In this document: positions 21,158-33,700 of the stretch, in pieces
Layout of the letters: each line of letters begins with the position of its first letter
Position numbering within the stretch: the stretch's first letter is position 1
Origin: Acanthosepion lycidas
Lineage: Eukaryota > Mollusca > Cephalopoda > Sepiida > Sepiidae
Direction of reading: 5' to 3'
Length of the DNA: 64,000 bases
Assembly: GCA_963932145.1 (NCBI GenBank)
Contig: OZ010596.1
Span: forward strand, 78,646,770-78,710,769
Translations under genes and position numbers: made by a program
Notes under the pieces: model-generated
What the model saw: only the letters and a program-made list of their open reading frames with translations
Database searches by the model: none
Told to the model about the DNA's origin: nothing

Positions 21158-21360
21158 GTACCGTATATATTCGTGTATAAGTCGACTTAACATATAGTGC
21201 GATCCCTGAATATTTTGTATATATTCCAGAAAAACAATTACCTCTTTCTAGTGCAACCAGTCACTGAAAATGATTTGTAACCTCTTCAAAAAATTACCGG
21301 TGTATAATGCGACCCCCTATTTTTTTTTTTTTCGTAAAAAAATGATCATGAAATCTTGCA
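21158..21360. mobile_element. Possible pogo/Tigger-type MITE
   Basis: Starts TACCGTATATATTCGTGTAT then AAGTCGAC, a tip I associate with Tigger-like non-autonomous elements, and contains GTGTATAATGCGACCCCCTA. The right end is not clear. Confidence 0.35.
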
Positions 21361-21439
21361 CTATACGAAATAGGTTTCTACCTATAAGCCATAAATGATA
21401 ACCATCTACAAATGAGGTTTGGGGCAATACCATTTTTGA

Positions 21440-21822
21440 AAATCATTTGACTCCGAATAAGTGATAAATGTTGCTAGAATGCAAGGGGTAACTGGGTGTG
21501 AAAGAGAATTGAGAAGACTTTGGTGTGGAGAAAGGGCACTAAAAGAACAAGATTCAGAAAGACAGAAGATGGCGGCTGACGTTGCATTTAAGTTTTTACA
21601 GATTGTAGGTGGCAGGTAAGCAAGAAAAGAAACTATTAGAATAGAACATGTGGTTGCATCTAGCTAGTTCAACAATAAAGCGGTGAGACCTAACTGCCAA
21701 TCTAGTATCACGCATGCCGTCAAGCACCAAGGGTGAAAGCTTATCAGAACAATTGCCATGAAAATATTTGCAGAGAAAGCAGATGGAAACGACATCATGT
21801 TGATGTGAAAGTGTAATTAAAT
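21440..21822 (-). mobile_element. Jockey-like LINE 3' end
   Basis: The minus strand gives NLITLSHQHDVVSICFLCKY then FHGNCSDKLSPLVL and LAVRSHRFIVELARCNHMFY, the conserved ORF2 C-terminus, with the untranslated end to the left. It meets the plus-strand RTE-like fragment tail to tail at about 21825. Confidence 0.82.
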
Positions 21823-21825
21823 TTC

Positions 21826-22610
21826 TATGACACATAATGAGGAAAAGGAGCTTGGAAAATTTGATGCTCACGGGGCAGATTGGAGGAAAAAACGACAGAG
21901 GAAAACAACGCATAATCTACTTAGTGAGCTGGAGCAAGTGGGTGGAGGAATAAGGTTTAGGAGAAATAACAAAAAGACAAAACTACGAAGGAAATCGTGG
22001 AGAGCCATGATCGCTGATGTTCTGAAGAGACGCAGCGCATGGAAGATGAAGAGCGAGATTGAGTAAATGGCTGGCGGAACAAGGTTTAGGAGAAATAACA
22101 AAAAAGACAAGATTTATTAAGAGTTAGAAAGGACAAGAAATCGTGGAGAGCCATGATCGCCTACGTCCTAAAGCACTACGGCGCATAGAAAAAGAAAAAA
22201 CGAGATTGAGTAAATGGCTGACGGAACAAGGTTTAGGAGAAGTAACAAAAAAGACAAAATTTATTAAGAGTTAGAAAGGACAGGAAATCGTGGAGAGCTA
22301 TGATCGCCTACGTCTTAAAGCGACACGGCGAATAGAAAAAGAAAAAATGAGATTGAGTAAATGGATGGCGGAACAAGGTTTAGGAGAAATAACAAAAAAA
22401 GACAACATTTATTAAGAACTACAAAGGAGAGGAAATTGTGGAGACCCATGATCGCCTACGTCTTGAAGGAATACGGCACAAAGAAGTTGTGATGGCGGAA
22501 CAAGGTTTAGGAGAAATAAAAAAAGAATTTTTTTTTTTTAAGTTACAAAGGACAGGAAATTGTGGAGAGTCATGATTGCCTACGTCCTGAAGGGACTCGG
22601 CACCAAGAAG
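21826..22610 (+). mobile_element. RTE-like LINE ORF C-terminus, tandemly amplified
   Basis: A plus-strand copy of the C-terminal tail of an endonuclease-RT LINE (DRGRQR..YL..L.KWM.EQGLGEIT.., then KLWRAMIAYVLK). The stretch with GGAACAAGGTTTAGGAGAAA through GGAGAGCCATGATCGCCTAC recurs about five times with a roughly 110-150 bp period (unit starts near 21926, 22054, 22202, 22349, 22491). The frame is broken between units. The same tail occurs once at 61885-62400. Confidence 0.72.
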
Positions 22611-22890
22611 AACGCTAGAATTTTAGCTAGGTCACATCATTTTACTGTTAAAATTGCTAAATGTCATCGTAAAATTTGTTCTTTCTCGCCTGTGGAACTG
22701 ACTAGCTTTCATGTCAACTAGGATCTTCACAAATTTAAAAGCAAAGTCGTCATCATACGCCAACTTAAATCGTACTCTTTGTATTGTTCTTTCTGCTAAG
22801 TAACGCCTTTTTCAGTTTCCGTCACTCTCAGTAATCCTTTACGTCTTAGTGGCTTTATTACCTTGCTTGGGGTGAAATGTTAAAAAACCC
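22611..22890 (+). mobile_element. Jockey-like LINE 3' end
   Basis: SHHFTVKIAKCHRKICS-like, then LHKFKSKVVIIRQLKS (equivalent of the KFKCNVNRHLLSS tail) and the untranslated end with CTTAGTGGCTTTATTACCTT. 5'-truncated. Confidence 0.72.
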
Positions 22891-22934
22891 AAAAACTACT
22901 GCAATTTCCGTAGCAAGTAGAGGAATGGGTCTGC

Positions 22935-23095
22935 TTCTAACACAAGTATGTAGTTTACAGCTATTCTTCTCAACTGGTTGTTAAAAAAATCTAGAGAATG
23001 CAGTTTGCACTGCTATTTAACCCATAGCCGAGGAGTAGAAATGAATTCCAACCTTGTGTAAAGGTATTTTTAGACAAATCCATTAATGTTATAGT
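22935..23095 (-). mobile_element. SINE family C fragment
   Basis: Shares the stretch ending CACTGCTATTTAACCCATAG and a following AG-rich, CCTTGTGTAAAGG segment with family C bodies. No tRNA head seen. Confidence 0.45.
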
Positions 23096-23490
23096 TAAAT
23101 TAAAATAAATAAATTCCTTGAATTTAATTTGACAATTCACCATTTATTTAAAACCTATGTACATGATCAGGTTCTGTCGAATGAACATGTGGTTTTAAAG
23201 TTATTTTTTTCTGTACTGTTAACGAAGTTTGCAATTAATTCTAGCAGAAAGAGGACATTCGAATTTCTAAGTCGCAATTGCGCCAATGACTGGGTGTCAG
23301 TCCGGTAACGAGCTGGGGTGGGTGTGCCTCGAATCATGAACCCCGAAATGGAACTGGTTGTTAGGTGACCATTTGTAGGTGATTAGTTGCAACGATGTGC
23401 ACCCACATTTCGTGTCCAGCTCAGTTTGGGGAAAGGGTGCCGGTGTTGGAGGGAGAGCCGGGAGAGACAACTAGAAATACTCAGATATTA
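23096..23490. other. Unassigned sequence
   Basis: A more GC-balanced patch at 23265-23460; no motif or family recognised. Confidence 0.5.
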
Positions 23491-24777
23491 ACTAATGAAA
23501 AAAAAAAAAAAAAAAGACGTGAGAAAGAGGCAGAAGGAAAAGAAAAAGAAAAGGAGAGGTGAAAGAGAAAGAGACAGAAGAAAAGGAGAGAGAAAAAAAG
23601 TGGGTTAAAGAGACAAGAAGGAAAAGAAAAAAGAAAAGGAGGAAAAAGAAAAAAAATGAAAGAAGAGAGAATAAAAGTTGGCGGAGAGAGAACAAAAAAA
23701 AAACGGGTAGGAGACAGAATGTTAAGAAGAACTGACGGGAAGGTGAAAGACGATGAAGAAGAGGGAGAAAAGAAAAAGAGACGGGGACGATAATAAAAAG
23801 ATAGGACGGAGATAGGGAGGAAGAGGAGAAGGAAGAAGAAAAGACGGAAAGGAGAAAGAAAAGAAAAGAAAATTGATGAATGAATTTAGTGGCTGTAGAA
23901 GAGAACACAGGAAAAAGAAATAAATAAAAAAAAAGAAAGAAAGAAAATGGAAGGAAAATGGCGGAAGAAAGGAGACCAAATGAAGAAATAAAAGAAAAGA
24001 GTGGGGCGAAGGTTAGTAGACATAGTGGCGGGAAAAATAAACAAACATACACATTAAAGGATGAATATAATGTGAAGAAAAACAGATAAGAGAATCGAGA
24101 AGGAGAGACTTGAAGAAAAAAAAGTTAAGTTCGAGAAAGGGACAAGAGTAAACATAAATGAAAGAGAAGGTGGCGAAAATGGGGAGATGAGAAGGAAACG
24201 AAAGTAAAAAGAAAAGAAAGAAGGCGGTAAAATATGGAAACGGGTGGGGGAGAAAGCAGTGAAGAGAGCAACAAGAAAAGGAAAAGCTGAAGACAGAGAC
24301 AGAGAGAGAGAGAGTAGAAAAAGAGACGGGAAGGAAACAAAAGAGTGGAGAAAAGGAGACGGTGTGAAGGAGAAAGAAAAGGAAATGAGAAAGAAAGAGA
24401 GAGAAAAAAGACGCGAAAAAGAAAGATAATGAGAGAGTGGCTAGGAAACAGAAAAGTAAAAGAATTTGAAGAGAGAGAGAAAGAAAAACAAAGTCGAGGG
24501 CGAGGAGAAAGAATATAAACGGAGAGAGAAAAAAAGAAAGGAAGAAAGAGAAATATGAAGAGAAAGCGAGAGGGAAGAAACGACAACAAGAGGGAGAAAT
24601 ATGAAGAGTAGTCCAGGGAGAAGGTAGGAAGAAAATATATGAAGAGAAAGTGAGAAAGAGAGAGAGGAGAAAAGAAGACGCGAAAGGGAAATATGAAGAG
24701 AGAGAGAGAGAGAGAGAGAGAAGAAAAGGAGACAAAAAAAGAAATATGAGGAGAGATAAGAGAAATAAACAGGACTG
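23491..24777. repeat. Irregular purine-rich block flanking the minisatellite
   Basis: Plus strand is overwhelmingly A and G with few pyrimidines. Toward the right it contains imperfect precursors of the 48-bp unit (phrases GAGAAATATGAAGAG near 24548, 24594, 24688 and 24776 at irregular spacing). Long frames on either strand are compositional. Confidence 0.85.
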
Positions 24778-27700
24778 AGAAATATGAAGAGAAAGAGAGC
24801 GAGAACAAAAGAGAGAATAGATAGGAGAAATATGAAGAGAAAGAGAGCGAGAACAAAAGAGAGAATAGATGGGAGAAATATGAAGAGAAAGAGAGCGAGA
24901 ACAAAAGAGAGAATAGATGGGAGAAATATGAAGAGAAAGAGAGCGAGAACAAAAGAGAGAATAGATAGGAGAAATATGAAGAGAAAGAGAGCGAGAACAA
25001 AAGAGAGAATAGATGGGAGAAATATGAAGAGAAAGAGAGCGAGAACAAAAGAGAGAATAGATGGGAGAAATATGAAGAGAAAGAGAGCGAGAACAAAAGA
25101 GAGAATAGATAGGAGAAATATGAAGAGAAAGAGAGCGAGAACAAAAGAGAGAATAGATGGGAGAAATATGAAGAGAAAGAGAGCGAGAACAAAAGAGAGA
25201 ATAGATAGGAGAAATATGAAGAGAAAGAGAGCGAGAACAAAAGAGAGAATAGATAGGAGAAATATGAAGAGAAAGAGAGCGAGAACAAAAGAGAGAATAG
25301 ATGGGAGAAATATGAAGAGAAAGAGAGCGAGAACAAAAGAGAGAATAGATAGGAGAAATATGAAGAGAAAGAGAGCGAGAACAAAAGAGAGAATAGATGG
25401 GAGAAATATGAAGAGAAAGAGAGCGAGAACAAAAGAGAGAATAGATGGGAGAAATATGAAGAGAAAGAGAGCGAGAACAAAAGAGAGAATAGATAGGAGA
25501 AATATGAAGAGAAAGAGAGCGAGAACAAAAGAGAGAATAGATGGGAGAAATATGAAGAGAAAGAGAGCGAGAACAAAAGAGAGAATAGATGGGAGAAATA
25601 TGAAGAGAAAGAGAGCGAGAACAAAAGAGAGAATAGATGGGAGAAATATGAAGAGAAAGAGAGCGAGAACAAAAGAGAGAATAGATGGGAGAAATATGAA
25701 GAGAAAGAGAGCGAGAACAAAAGAGAGAATAGATGGGAGAAATATGAAGAGAAAGAGAGCGAGAACAAAAGAGAGAATAGATGGGAGAAATATGAAGAGA
25801 AAGAGAGCGAGAACAAAAGAGAGAATAGATGGGAGAAATATGAAGAGAAAGAGAGCGAGAACAAAAGAGAGAATAGATGGGAGAAATATGAAGAGAAAGA
25901 GAGCGAGAACAAAAGAGAGAATAGATGGGAGAAATATGAAGAGAAAGAGAGCGAGAACAAAAGAGAGAATAGATGGGAGAAATATGAAGAGAAAGAGAGC
26001 GAGAACAAAAGAGAGAATAGATGGGAGAAATATGAAGAGAAAGAGAGCGAGAACAAAAGAGAGAATAGATAGGAGAAATATGAAGAGAAAGAGAGCGAGA
26101 ACAAAAGAGAGAATAGATGGGAGAAATATGAAGAGAAAGAGAGCGAGAACAAAAGAGAGAATAGATGGGAGAAATATGAAGAGAAAGAGAGCGAGAACAA
26201 AAGAGAGAATAGATGGGAGAAATATGAAGAGAAAGAGAGCGAGAACAAAAGAGAGAATAGATGGGAGAAATATGAAGAGAAAGAGAGCGAGAACAAAAGA
26301 GAGAATAGATAGGAGAAATATGAAGAGAAAGAGAGCGAGAACAAAAGAGAGAATAGATGGGAGAAATATGAAGAGAAAGAGAGCGAGAACAAAAGAGAGA
26401 ATAGATGGGAGAAATATGAAGAGAAAGAGAGCGAGAACAAAAGAGAGAATAGATAGGAGAAATATGAAGAGAAAGAGAGCGAGAACAAAAGAGAGAATAG
26501 ATAGGAGAAATATGAAGAGAAAGAGAGCGAGAACAAAAGAGAGAATAGATGGGAGAAATATGAAGAGAAAGAGAGCGAGAACAAAAGAGAGAATAGATAG
26601 GAGAAATATGAAGAGAAAGAGAGCGAGAACAAAAGAGAGAATAGATGGGAGAAATATGAAGAGAAAGAGAGCGAGAACAAAAGAGAGAATAGATAGGAGA
26701 AATATGAAGAGAAAGAGAGCGAGAACAAAAGAGAGAATAGATAGGAGAAATATGAAGAGAAAGAGAGCGAGAACAAAAGAGAGAATAGATGGGAGAAATA
26801 TGAAGAGAAAGAGAGCGAGAACAAAAGAGAGAATAGATAGGAGAAATATGAAGAGAAAGAGAGCGAGAACAAAAGAGAGAATAGATAGGAGAAATATGAA
26901 GAGAAAGAGAGCGAGAACAAAAGAGAGAATAGATAGGAGAAATATGAAGAGAAAGAGAGCGAGAACAAAAGAGAGAATAGATGGGAGAAATATGAAGAGA
27001 AAGAGAGCGAGAACAAAAGAGAGAATAGATAGGAGAAATATGAAGAGAAAGAGAGCGAGAACAAAAGAGAGAATAGATGGGAGAAATATGAAGAGAAAGA
27101 GAGCGAGAACAAAAGAGAGAATAGATAGGAGAAATATGAAGAGAAAGAGAGCGAGAACAAAAGAGAGAATAGATGGGAGAAATATGAAGAGAAAGAGAGC
27201 GAGAACAAAAGAGAGAATAGATGGGAGAAATATGAGAGAAAGAGAGCGAGAACAAAAGAGAGAATAGATAGGAGAAATATGAAGAGAAAGAGAGCGAGAA
27301 CAAAAGAGAGAATAGATAGGAGAAATATGAAGAGAAAGAGAGCGAGAACAAAAGAGAGAATAGATAGGAGAAATATGAAGAGAAAGAGAGCGAGAACAAA
27401 AGAGAGAATAGATAGGAGAAATATGAAGAGAAAGAGAGCGAGAACAAAAGAGAGAATAGATGGGAGAAATATGAAGAGAAAGAGAGCGAGAACAAAAGAG
27501 AGAATAGATTGGAGAAATATGAAGAGAAAGAGAGCGAGAACAAAAGAGAGAATAGATAGGAGAAATATGAAGAGAAAGAGAGCGAGAACAAAAGAGAGAA
27601 TAGATAGGAGAAATATGAAGAGAAAGAGAGCGAGAACAAAAGAGAGAATAGATGGGAGAAATATGAAGAGAAAGAGAGCGAGAACAAAAGAGAGAATAGA

Positions 27701-30700
27701 TAGGAGAAATATGAAGAGAAAGAGAGCGAGAACAAAAGAGAGAATAGATGGGAGAAATATGAAGAGAAAGAGAGCGAGAACAAAAGAGAGAATAGATGGA
27801 GAAATATGAAGAGAAAGAGAGCGAGAACAAAAGAGAGAATAGATAGGAGAAATATGAAGAGAAAGAGAGCGAGAACAAAAGAGAGAATAGATAGGGAGAA
27901 ATATGAAGAGAAAGAGAGCGAGAACAAAAGAGAGAATAGATAGGAGAAAATATGAAGAGAAAGAGAGCGAGAACAAAAGAGAGAATAGATGGGAGAAATA
28001 TGAAGAGAAAGAGAGCGAGAACAAAAGAGAGAATAGATGGGAGAAATATGAAGAGAAAGAGAGCGAGAACAAAAGAGAGAATAGATGGGAGAAATATGAA
28101 GAGAAAGAGAGCGAGAACAAAAGAGAGAATAGATAGGAGAAATATGAAGAGAAAGAGAGCGAGAACAAAAGAGAGAATAGATGGGAGAAATATGAAGAGA
28201 AAGAGAGCGAGAACAAAAGAGAGAATAGATTGGAGAAATATGAAGAGAAAGAGAGCGAGAACAAAAGAGAGAATAGATGGGAGAAATATGAAGAGAAAGA
28301 GAGCGAGAACAAAAGAGAGAATAGATGGGAGAAATATGAAGAGAAAGAGAGCGAGAACAAAAGAGAGAATAGATAGGAGAAATATGAAGAGAAAGAGAGC
28401 GAGAACAAAAGAGAGAATAGATGGGAGAAATATGAAGAGAAAGAGAGCGAGAACAAAAGAGAGAATAGATGGGAGAAATATGAAGAGAAAGAGAGCGAGA
28501 ACAAAAGAGAGAATAGATGGGAGAAATATGAAGAGAAAGAGAGCGAGAACAAAAGAGAGAATAGATGGGAGAAATATGAAGAGAAAGAGAGCGAGAACAA
28601 AAGAGAGAATAGATGGGAGAAATATGAAGAGAAAGAGAGCGAGAACAAAAGAGAGAATAGATGGGAGAAATATGAAGAGAAAGAGAGCGAGAACAAAAGA
28701 GAGAATAGATGGGAGAAATATGAAGAGAAAGAGAGCGAGAACAAAAGAGAGAATAGATTGGAGAAATATGAAGAGAAAGAGAGCGAGAACAAAAGAGAGA
28801 ATAGATGGGAGAAATATGAAGAGAAAGAGAGCGAGAACAAAAGAGAGAATAGATGGGAGAAATATGAAGAGAAAGAGAGCGAGAACAAAAGAGAGAATAG
28901 ATGGGAGAAATATGAAGAGAAAGAGAGCGAGAACAAAAGAGAGAATAGATGGGAGAAATATGAAGAGAAAGAGAGCGAGAACAAAAGAGAGAATAGATGG
29001 GAGAAATATGAAGAGAAAGAGAGCGAGAACAAAAGAGAGAATAGATTGGGAGAAATATGAAGAGAAAGAGAGCGAGAACAAAAGAGAGAATAGATGGGAG
29101 AAATATGAAGAGAAAGAGAGCGAGAACAAAAGAGAGAATAGATGGGAGAAATATGAAGAGAAAGAGAGCGAGAACAAAAGAGAGAATAGATGGGAGAAAT
29201 ATGAAGAGAAAGAGAGCGAGAACAAAAGAGAGAATAGATGGGAGAAATATGAAGAGAAAGAGAGCGAGAACAAAAGAGAGAATAGATGGGAGAAATATGA
29301 AGAGAAAGAGAGCGAGAACAAAAGAGAGAATAGATGGGAGAAATATGAAGAGAAAGAGAGCGAGAACAAAAGAGAGAATAGATGGGAGAAATATGAAGAG
29401 AAAGAGAGCGAGAACAAAAGAGAGAATAGATGGGAGAAATATGAAGAGAAAGAGAGCGAGAACAAAAGAGAGAATAGATGGGAGAAATATGAAGAGAAAG
29501 AGAGCGAGAACAAAAGAGAGAATAGATGGGAGAAATATGAAGAGAAAGAGAGCGAGAACAAAAGAGAGAATAGATGGGAGAAATATGAAGAGAAAGAGAG
29601 CGAGAACAAAAGAGAGAATAGATGGGAGAAATATGAAGAGAAAGAGAGCGAGAACAAAAGAGAGAATAGATGGAGAAATATGAAGAGAAAGAGAGCGAGA
29701 ACAAAAGAGAGAATAGATGGGAGAAATATGAAGAGAAAGAGAGCGAGAACAAAAGAGAGAATAGATGGAGAAATATGAAGAGAAAGAGAGCGAGAACAAA
29801 AGAGAGAATAGATGGAGAAATATGAAGAGAAAGAGAGCGAGAACAAAAGAGAGAATAGATGGAGAAATATGAAGAGAAAGAGAGCGAGAACAAAAGAGAG
29901 AATAGATGGGAGAAATATGAAGAGAAAGAGAGCGAGAACAAAAGAGAGAATAGATGGGAGAAATATGAAGAGAAAGAGAGCGAGAACAAAAGAGAGAATA
30001 GATGGGAGAAATATGAAGAGAAAGAGAGCGAGAACAAAAGAGAGAATAGATGGGAGAAATATGAAGAGAAAGAGAGCGAGAACAAAAGAGAGAATAGATG
30101 GGAGAAATATGAAGAGAAAGAGAGCGAGAACAAAAGAGAGAATAGATGGGAGAAATATGAAGAGAAAGAGAGCGAGAACAAAAGAGAGAATAGATGGGAG
30201 AAATATGAAGAGAAAGAGAGCGAGAACAAAAGAGAGAATAGATTGGAGAAATATGAAGAGAAAGAGAGCGAGAACAAAAGAGAGAATAGATGGGAGAAAT
30301 ATGAAGAGAAAGAGAGCGAGAACAAAAGAGAGAATAGATAGGAGAAATATGAAGAGAAAGAGAGCGAGAACAAAAGAGAGAATAGATAGGGAGAAATATG
30401 AAGAGAAAGAGAGCGAGAACAAAAGAGAGAATAGATGGAGAAATATGAAGAGAAAGAGAGCGAGAACAAAAGAGAGAATAGATAGGAGAAATATGAAGAG
30501 AAAGAGAGCGAGAACAAAAGAGAGAATAGATAGGAGAAATATGAAGAGAAAGAGAGCGAGAACAAAAGAGAGAATAGATGGGAGAAATATGAAGAGAAAG
30601 AGAGCGAGAACAAAAGAGAGAATAGATAGGAGAAATATGAAGAGAAAGAGAGCGAGAACAAAAGAGAGAATAGATGGGAGAAATATGAAGAGAAAGAGAG

Positions 30701-33700
30701 CGAGAACAAAAGAGAGAATAGATTGGAGAAATATGAAGAGAAAGAGAGCGAGAACAAAAGAGAGAATAGATGGGAGAAATATGAAGAGAAAGAGAGCGAG
30801 AACAAAAGAGAGAATAGATGGAGAAATATGAAGAGAAAGAGAGCGAGAACAAAAGAGAGAATAGATGGGAGAAATATGAAGAGAAAGAGAGCGAGAACAA
30901 AAGAGAGAATAGATGGGAGAAATATGAAGAGAAAGAGAGCGAGAACAAAAGAGAGAATAGATGGGAGAAATATGAAGAGAAAGAGAGCGAGAACAAAAGA
31001 GAGAATAGATGGGAGAAATATGAAGAGAAAGAGAGCGAGAACAAAAGAGAGAATAGATGGAGAAATATGAAGAGAAAGAGAGCGAGAACAAAAGAGAGAA
31101 TAGATGGGAGAAATATGAAGAGAAAGAGAGCGAGAACAAAAGAGAGAATAGATGGGAGAAATATGAAGAGAAAGAGAGCGAGAACAAAAGAGAGAATAGA
31201 TTGGAGAAATATGAAGAGAAAGAGAGCGAGAACAAAAGAGAGAATAGATAGGAGAAATATGAAGAGAAAGAGAGCGAGAACAAAAGAGAGAATAGATAGG
31301 AGAAATATGAAGAGAAAGAGAGCGAGAACAAAAGAGAGAATAGATGGGAGAAATATGAAGAGAAAGAGAGCGAGAACAAAAGAGAGAATAGATTGGAGAA
31401 ATATGAAGAGAAAGAGAGCGAGAACAAAAGAGAGAATAGATAGGAGAAATATGAAGAGAAAGAGAGCGAGAACAAAAGAGAGAATAGATGGGAGAAATAT
31501 GAAGAGAAAGAGAGCGAGAACAAAAGAGAGAATAGATGGGAGAAATATGAAGAGAAAGAGAGCGAGAACAAAAGAGAGAATAGATGGGAGAAATATGAAG
31601 AGAAAGAGAGCGAGAACAAAAGAGAGAATAGATGGGAGAAATATGAAGAGAAAGAGAGCGAGAACAAAAGAGAGAATAGATGGGAGAAATATGAAGAGAA
31701 AGAGAGCGAGAACAAAAGAGAGAATAGATGGGAGAAATATGAAGAGAAAGAGAGCGAGAACAAAGAGAGAATAGATGGGAGAAATATGAAGAGAAAGAGA
31801 GCGAGAACAAAAGAGAGAATAGATGGGAGAAATATGAAGAGAAAGAGAGCGAGAACAAAAGAGAGAATAGATGGGAGAAATATGAAGAGAAAGAGAGCGA
31901 GAACAAAAGAGAGAATAGATTGGAGAAATATGAAGAGAAAGAGAGCGAGAACAAAAGAGAGAATAGATGGGAGAAAATATGAAGAGAAAGAGAGCGAGAA
32001 CAAAAGAGAGAATAGATGGGAGAAATATGAAGAGAAAGAGAGCGAGAACAAAAGAGAGAATAGATGGGAGAAATATGAAGAGAAAGAGAGCGAGAACAAA
32101 AGAGAGAATAGATGGGAGAAATATGAAGAGAAAGAGAGCGAGAACAAAAGAGAGAATAGATGGGAGAAATATGAAGAGAAAGAGAGCGAGAACAAAAGAG
32201 AGAATAGATGGGAGAAATATGAAGAGAAAGAGAGCGAGAACAAAAGAGAGAATAGATGGGAGAAATATGAAGAGAAAGAGAGCGAGAACAAAAGAGAGAA
32301 TAGATGGGAGAAATATGAAGAGAAAGAGAGCGAGAACAAAAGAGAGAATAGATGGGAGAAATATGAAGAGAAAGAGAGCGAGAACAAAAGAGAGAATAGA
32401 TTGGAGAAATATGAAGAGAAAGAGAGCGAGAACAAAAGAGAGAATAGATGGGAGAAATATGAAGAGAAAGAGAGCGAGAACAAAAGAGAGAATAGATGGG
32501 AGAAATATGAAGAGAAAGAGAGCGAGAACAAAAGAGAGAATAGATGGGAGAAATATGAAGAGAAAGAGAGCGAGAACAAAAGAGAGAATAGATGGGAGAA
32601 ATATGAAGAGAAAGAGAGCGAGAACAAAAGAGAGAATAGATTGGAGAAATATGAAGAGAAAGAGAGCGAGAACAAAAGAGAGAATAGATGGGAGAAATAT
32701 GAAGAAAGAGAGCGAGAACAAAAGAGAGAATAGATGGGAGAAATATGAAGAGAAAGAGAGCGAGAACAAAAGAGAGAATAGATGGGAGAAATATGAAGAG
32801 AAAGAGAGCGAGAACAAAAGAGAGAATAGATGGGAGAAATATGAAGAGAAAGAGAGCGAGAACAAAAGAGAGAATAGATTGGAGAAATATGAAGAGAAAG
32901 AGAGCGAGAACAAAAGAGAGAATAGATGGGAGAAATATGAAGAGAAAGAGAGCGAGAACAAAAGAGAGAATAGATGGGAGAAATATGAAGAGAAAGAGAG
33001 CGAGAACAAAAGAGAGAATAGATTGGAGAAATATGAAGAGAAAGAGAGCGAGAACAAAAGAGAGAATAGATGGGAGAAATATGAAGAGAAAGAGAGCGAG
33101 AACAAAAGAGAGAATAGATGGAGAAATATGAAGAGAAAGAGAGCGAGAACAAAAGAGAGAATAGATGGGAGAAATATGAAGAGAAAGAGAGCGAGAACAA
33201 AAGAGAGAATAGATGGGAGAAATATGAAGAGAAAGAGAGCGAGAACAAAAGAGAGAATAGATGGGAGAAATATGAAGAGAAAGAGAGCGAGAACAAAAGA
33301 GAGAATAGATGGGAGAAATATGAAGAGAAAGAGAGCGAGAACAAAAGAGAGAATAGATTGGAGAAATATGAAGAGAAAGAGAGCGAGAACAAAAGAGAGA
33401 ATAGATTGGAGAAATATGAAGAGAAAGAGAGCGAGAACAAAAGAGAGAATAGATGGGAGAAATATGAAGAGAAAGAGGAGAACAAAAGAGAGAATAGATG
33501 GGAGAAATATGAAGAGAAAGAGAGCGAGAACAAAAGAGAGAATAGATGGAGAAATATGAAGAGAAAGAGAGCGAGAACAAAAGAGAGAATAGATGGGAGA
33601 AATATGAAGAGAAAGAGAGCGAGAACAAAAGAGAGAATAGATTGGAGAAATATGAAGAGAAAGAGAGCGAGAACAAAAGAGAGAATAGATGGGAGAAATA

